64,000 nucleotides of DNA from NORP233 sp050186825. GTDB taxonomy: Bacteria > Planctomycetota > J058. The notes under the pieces were generated by a model that saw only the letters and a list, made by a program, of their open reading frames with translations, was not told the DNA's origin and searched no databases. The stretch spans positions 1-64,000 of the forward strand of contig JBFWYD010000037.1 in NCBI GenBank assembly GCA_050186825.1, written 5' to 3'. Positions 61,050 to 64,000 of the stretch are shown here, one piece after another. The translations under genes were made by a program, and so were the position numbers. How positions within the stretch are numbered: position 1 is the stretch's first letter; each line of letters starts with the position of its first letter.

Positions 61050-61730
61050 ATGGAGCACGCTGACCTCGACCCGACCACCCGCGCGCTCCTGGCGCGCTAC
61101 GGGCGGACCTACGCCTGTGAGCTGGGGATCCGGATCGAGAAGAACACGCCCGCGCCCCTGTTCCAGCTCCTGTGCGCGGCCCTGCTCTACAGCGCGCGGA
61201 TCCAGGCGCCCAGCGCGACGCGCGCGATGAAGGCGCTGCTCGCCGCCGGGCTGACCACGGCCCAGCGCGTGGTGGACGCGAGCTGGCAGGAGCGAGTGGA
61301 CCTGATCTCGGCCCACGGCTACCGGCGCTACGACGAGCGCACCGCGACCCAGCTCGGTCAGGCGGGGCAGCTCGTGCAGGAGCGCTACGGCGGCGACCTG
61401 CGCCGCCTGCGCGAGGAGGCCGGCCGCGCGCCCGGGCGCGAGCGCGAGCTGCTCCAGGAGGTGAAGGGGATCGGGCCCGTCGGCGCGGACATCTTCCTGC
61501 GCGAGGCCCAGATCGCCTGGGACGAGCTCTACCCCTTCGCCGACGCGCGTGCGCTGGCGGCCGCGGGGCGGCTCGGCCTCGGCGACACCCCGGCCGCGCT
61601 CGCGGCGCGGGTCCCCGAGGCCGACTTCGCCCGCCTGGCCGCGGCGCTGGTCCGGGTCGACCTCGCCGACGACTACGCGGCCGTGCGCGCCGTGGCGGCG
61701 GCGGCTCGTCGTGGAGAGGCGCAACTCTGA
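61050..61730 (+). CDS. Endonuclease III-like HhH protein
   Basis: 226 residues. PLFQLLCAALLYSARIQAPS resembles the Nth start (F-L-L-A-..LSAQ), and LLQEVKGIGPVGADIFLREA is a helix-hairpin-helix DNA-binding motif. The catalytic Lys/Asp region (PFADARALAAAGRLGLG) is altered relative to PVDTHVxRVxxRLGL, and no C-terminal 4Fe-4S cysteines are present, so it may be a non-canonical DNA glycosylase or a DNA-binding relative. ATG 61050 has GGGAGGG upstream. A composite hairpin starts right after its stop. Confidence 0.75.
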   Translation: MEHADLDPTTRALLARYGRTYACELGIRIEKNTPAPLFQLLCAALLYSARIQAPSATRAMKALLAAGLTTAQRVVDASWQERVDLISAHGYRRYDERTATQLGQAGQLVQERYGGDLRRLREEAGRAPGRERELLQEVKGIGPVGADIFLREAQIAWDELYPFADARALAAAGRLGLGDTPAALAARVPEADFARLAAALVRVDLADDYAAVRAVAAAARRGEAQL

Positions 61731-61820
61731 CGCCAGACCACGACTCCGAGGGGTCACGATCGAGCGCGTCTCGCGCATGCGAGGCCCAGGTGTGTGACCC
61801 CTCGGAGTCGTGGCCTGGCG
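61731..61820 (+). terminator. 27-bp inverted repeat after HhH gene (element B)
   Basis: Arms 61731-61757 and 61794-61820 match over 27 positions with one mismatch, around a 36-base loop, beginning at the base after the stop codon. The inner arm CGACTCCGAGGGGTCAC is closely matched in the hairpins at 58125 and 32517. No U-tract. Confidence 0.85.
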
Positions 61821-61907
61821 ACCTGCAGAGGTGTGACTCCCCACGGGTCCTGGGCGGCAAGCCATGCCCAAGGCTGGCTGCAAGACCCTCAATAGCCCGC
61901 GCCTCTG

Positions 61908-62012
61908 CTGGCGCCCCTCGCTGCAGCGCCATGCCCACTGGCTGACGCCGCTCGGTTGGGCGCCTCGACCGAGGAATCTGGGCTGGCGCCGCTGGCCTGG
62001 GCGCCAGGACCC
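61908..62012. repeat. Three degenerate GGCGCC-type units
   Basis: Units start at 61908 (CTGGCGCCCCTCGCTGCAGC), 61942 (CTGACGCCGCTCGGTTGGGC) and 61983 (CTGGCGCCGCTGGCCTGGGC). The third matches the first 46-bp-array unit at 21 of 26 positions. It lies in the same order relative to the hairpin as at 58229. Confidence 0.65.
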
Positions 62013-62073
62013 AGCCACCGGAGGATCGTGGCTTCCGGTCGAGGAGCGGCCTGGACTTGAGAAGGCTTGCACT

Positions 62074-62103
62074 CGCACCCCCGCTCGATCGTATGGGGGT
62101 GCG
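62074..62103 (+). promoter_or_regulatory. 9-bp inverted repeat upstream of ECF sigma gene
   Basis: CGCACCCCC (62074-62082) pairs with GGGGGTGCG (62095-62103), loop 12 bases, 20 bases before the GTG start. It directly follows a TTGCAC box. It could be an operator, an attenuator or the site of autoregulation by the encoded sigma factor. Confidence 0.5.
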
Positions 62104-62123
62104 CGCCGAGCACCCCAGGACCC

Positions 62124-62729
62124 GTGAACGCAGCAGCACCCACCCAGACCGACGCCGCCCCGGGCGCCCTGAGCGACGACGAGCTCGTGGCGCGCTGCCG
62201 GAGCGGGAAGCTGGCCTCCCCGGCCTTCGACGAGCTGTATCGCCGGCACGCCCCGGCGGTGCTGGCCTTCCTCTGCGGCCTGCACCGCGGGGACGAACAG
62301 GGCGCCCGCGAGGCGCTCCAGGAGACCTTCGTGCGCTGCTACACCGCGCTCCCGAGCTTCGAGCCCGGCCGCCAGCTCCGCCCCTGGCTGTATCGCATCG
62401 CGCGGAACCTGACCCTCGACCGCTGGAAGCGCGGCGCGCGCGAGCGCCTGCTCGAGCCGGAGGTGGTCGGCGAGCTGGCCGGCAGCGAGCCGCGCCCGGG
62501 GCCGGTCGAGGTCGCCGCGCGGCGCGAGGGGGCCGCGCTCCTGCGCGGGGCGGTGGACGAGCTGCCCGCGGCGGAGCGGGCCGTGTTCCTGCTCCGCCAC
62601 GACCAGGGGCTGTCCTACGCGGAGGTGGCGGACGCCCTCTCCTGCTCGGTGCGGACCGCGAAGTACCGGATGAAGGCCGCGCTGGAGCGGCTGGGCCGCG
62701 AGGCCGAGCGCCTGGGGGTGACGCCGTGA
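62124..62729 (+). CDS. ECF-type RNA polymerase sigma factor
   Basis: 201 residues. Region 2 (FDELYRRHAPAVLAFLCGL, EALQETFVRCYTALPSFEPG, LRPWLYRIARNLTLDRWKR) and region 4 (LPAAERAVFLLRHDQGLSYA, EVADALSCSVRTAKYRMKAA) are intact. GTG 62124 with AGGA upstream. Its stop overlaps the start of the anti-sigma gene (GTGA), a typical sigma/anti-sigma operon. Confidence 0.92.
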   Translation: MNAAAPTQTDAAPGALSDDELVARCRSGKLASPAFDELYRRHAPAVLAFLCGLHRGDEQGAREALQETFVRCYTALPSFEPGRQLRPWLYRIARNLTLDRWKRGARERLLEPEVVGELAGSEPRPGPVEVAARREGAALLRGAVDELPAAERAVFLLRHDQGLSYAEVADALSCSVRTAKYRMKAALERLGREAERLGVTP

Positions 62730-64000
62730 GGGACGCGCTGAGCTGCGATGCGCCGAGCTGCTGCCCTGGGCCCGAGCTGCTCTTGCTCCTGGCCGAGGGC
62801 TGTGACGAGCTGCTCGAGGGCGAGGACCCGCGCGCGCTGCGCGAGCACCTCGCCGGCTGCCCGCGCTGCCAGGCGGCTCAGGCCGCGCTCGACGGCGCCC
62901 TGGCCGCCCCGGCCCTGCCCTTCGACCCGCTCGACCTCCTCCCGGCGATCCGCGAGCAGCTCCAGGCCGCTCCCGCGCCTGCGGCGGCCGAGGAGCCGGC
63001 CCTGGCCGGCGTGCGCCTGCTCTGCACCTACTGCAAGGACGCGCTCGCGCCGCTCGAGGTCGTCTACTGCGCCGGCTGCCTCGCCCCGCACCACGGGGAC
63101 TGCTTCGCCGAGCACGGGCGCTGCAGCGCGCCCGGCTGCGAGGGGCAGCGGGTGGTCCGCGCCCACGAGGCGCCGCTCCCCGCGCGCCGGCGCAGCCCGC
63201 TCTGGATCGGGCTGGGGCTCGTGGCCTGCGCCGGGAGCGTGGCCGCCCTCGCCGGCGGCGGCGCCCGCGCGCTCTGGCGTCCGGGCGCGTCCACGGTGGC
63301 CGCGGCCCCGCCGCGCGAGCCCGCGCCAGAGCGGTCCCCCTCGCCCTCGCCTCCGGCGCCCGCGCCGGCGCCGTCGCCTGGGCCGGAGCTCGCGCCCGCC
63401 GCGGCCGAGGGGCTGGTCACGCGCGCCTACGATGTGGCGGACCTGCTCGGGCCAGCGGACCCCGACCACGGCCCGGAGCTCGCGCGCCAGGTGCAGCGCC
63501 GGCTCGAGTCGCAGCAGGTCTCGCTCAACTTCCAGGGCACGCCGCTCGGCCAGGTGGTGGGCTTCCTCCAGGACATCACCGGCCTCGACATCGCGCTCTC
63601 GCCCGAGGTCGACCCCGAGCTGCCGGTCGAGCTCCGCCTGCGCGACGTCCTGCTGCGGGACGGGCTGCGCCTGATCGTCGAGCAGACCGGGGTGACCTAC
63701 AGCCAGGTCCAGTCCGCGATCCTGATCACGCCGCCGGTGGGGCGGCGGGTGCGCACGCTCCCCGCGCATCCGCCCCTGCGGCCGCGGCAGCCGGGCCTGT
63801 CGGTCGGGGGCCTGCTCGACCTGGCGCGCGGCGCCGTCGGGCACGGACGCCCGAACGCGCTCCGCCCGCCCGCCGCGCTCGACCTCGACGAGCGCGCCAA
63901 GCACCTGGTCGCGACCCTGCCCGAGCCGGAGCACGCCGCGCTGGTGGCCCTGCTCCAGCACCTGCGGCCGACGGAGCTGGTCGCCCCCTTCCGCGACGCG
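62726..64000 (+). CDS. Multi-domain anti-sigma factor, runs off window
   Basis: 425 residues visible, 3' end missing. Residues 41-48 are an anti-sigma zinc finger (HLAGCPRC). Residues ~97-137 form a Prok-RING-like treble clef with Cys99/102/114/117, His121/122, Cys125/132/137. One membrane helix (~158-177) and a Pro/Ala-rich spacer follow. Next come TRAYDVADLL and a secretin/TonB short N-terminal-like (STN) domain (VSLNFQGTPLGQVVGFLQDI, then TGLDIAL, about 265-330). A further unassigned region continues past 64000. The GTG start overlaps the sigma stop. It probably holds the sigma factor at the membrane and senses an envelope signal through the STN domain. Confidence 0.8.
   Translation, partial: MRDALSCDAPSCCPGPELLLLLAEGCDELLEGEDPRALREHLAGCPRCQAAQAALDGALAAPALPFDPLDLLPAIREQLQAAPAPAAAEEPALAGVRLLCTYCKDALAPLEVVYCAGCLAPHHGDCFAEHGRCSAPGCEGQRVVRAHEAPLPARRRSPLWIGLGLVACAGSVAALAGGGARALWRPGASTVAAAPPREPAPERSPSPSPPAPAPAPSPGPELAPAAAEGLVTRAYDVADLLGPADPDHGPELARQVQRRLESQQVSLNFQGTPLGQVVGFLQDITGLDIALSPEVDPELPVELRLRDVLLRDGLRLIVEQTGVTYSQVQSAILITPPVGRRVRTLPAHPPLRPRQPGLSVGGLLDLARGAVGHGRPNALRPPAALDLDERAKHLVATLPEPEHAALVALLQHLRPTELVAPFRDA

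Larger units (their letters stand above)
61821..62123. other. Leader region of sigma/anti-sigma operon
   Basis: After hairpin B this 303-base stretch contains the degenerate GGCGCC array (61908-62012), a promoter-like TTGCAC box at 62067-62072 and an inverted repeat (62074-62103) just before the sigma gene. It contains no credible protein gene. Confidence 0.5.

Overview
This is a very GC-rich, gene-dense bacterial window with many GTG starts, frequent 4-base overlaps between genes (GTGA, ATGA, CTGA) and few classic poly-U terminators. Its gene types suggest an environmental member of the Planctomycetota or a myxobacteria-like lineage. These include Ser/Thr kinases fused to Sel1 repeats or a zinc ribbon, FHA plus DUF4388, a DUF2934 protein, a haem-binding Haem_bd protein, c-type haem fused to a PHM-like copper monooxygenase, a Prok-RING/secretin-like anti-sigma factor and a fused CcoNO oxidase. 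The phylum is an inference; there is no rRNA and no single decisive marker.

Layout. 1-5 kb: an AddB-like helicase/nuclease gene invaded by in-frame repeats and flanked by hexanucleotide arrays. 5-8 kb: a degenerate GGDEF protein with a possible DNA-binding tail, a small unknown protein, a sarcosine-oxidase-like flavoenzyme and a 55-residue unknown. 8-18 kb: a lipoprotein redoxin coupled to a cytochrome/copper monooxygenase, a large exported unknown followed by a perfect (CT)35 tract, ankyrin and FGE-like proteins, a haem-binding protein, a frameshifted lipoprotein and a GNA1162-like lipoprotein. 18-30 kb: two Ser/Thr kinases, an H1-like disordered protein next to typA, a pilin-like minor subunit, NUDIX and metallophosphatase genes. 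30-38 kb, all minus strand: thiE (apparently from CTG), M23 peptidase, FKBP, a Ycf46 N-terminal-only protein overlapping an FHA protein, PpiC, YebC, a HhH-like protein and an ECF sigma/anti-sigma pair. 38-43 kb: a metzincin-like protease coupled to an unknown partner, then a VapBC-type pair whose toxin is broken by a 5-bp tandem duplication.

43.5-58 kb is the most coherent block. It holds a cbb3 oxidase cluster (ccoNO-Q-P, ccoG, ccoH, a TauE/SafE-like gene, ccoI, ccoS) bracketed by CBS-domain proteins. The cluster is read on the minus strand from a near-consensus sigma-54 promoter, and an adjacent divergent PAS histidine kinase plus NtrC-type regulator is the obvious candidate activator. 58-64 kb: glgC, a DUF2834-like membrane protein, an endonuclease-III-like protein, and an ECF sigma factor with a multi-domain anti-sigma factor that runs off the window.

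The most interesting non-coding signal is a recurring composite element seen at three gene ends (about 32.4-32.6, 58.1-58.5 and 61.7-62.0 kb). Each is a long, nearly perfect hairpin whose arms end in a GGTCAC-type motif around a loop of about 35 bases, followed by an array of GGCGCC-centred repeat units. A fourth hairpin of similar architecture but different arm sequence follows the NUDIX gene. Hexanucleotide (GGACTC/GGGCAC) arrays and a dispersed TCTCTGCG repeat form a second repeat layer.
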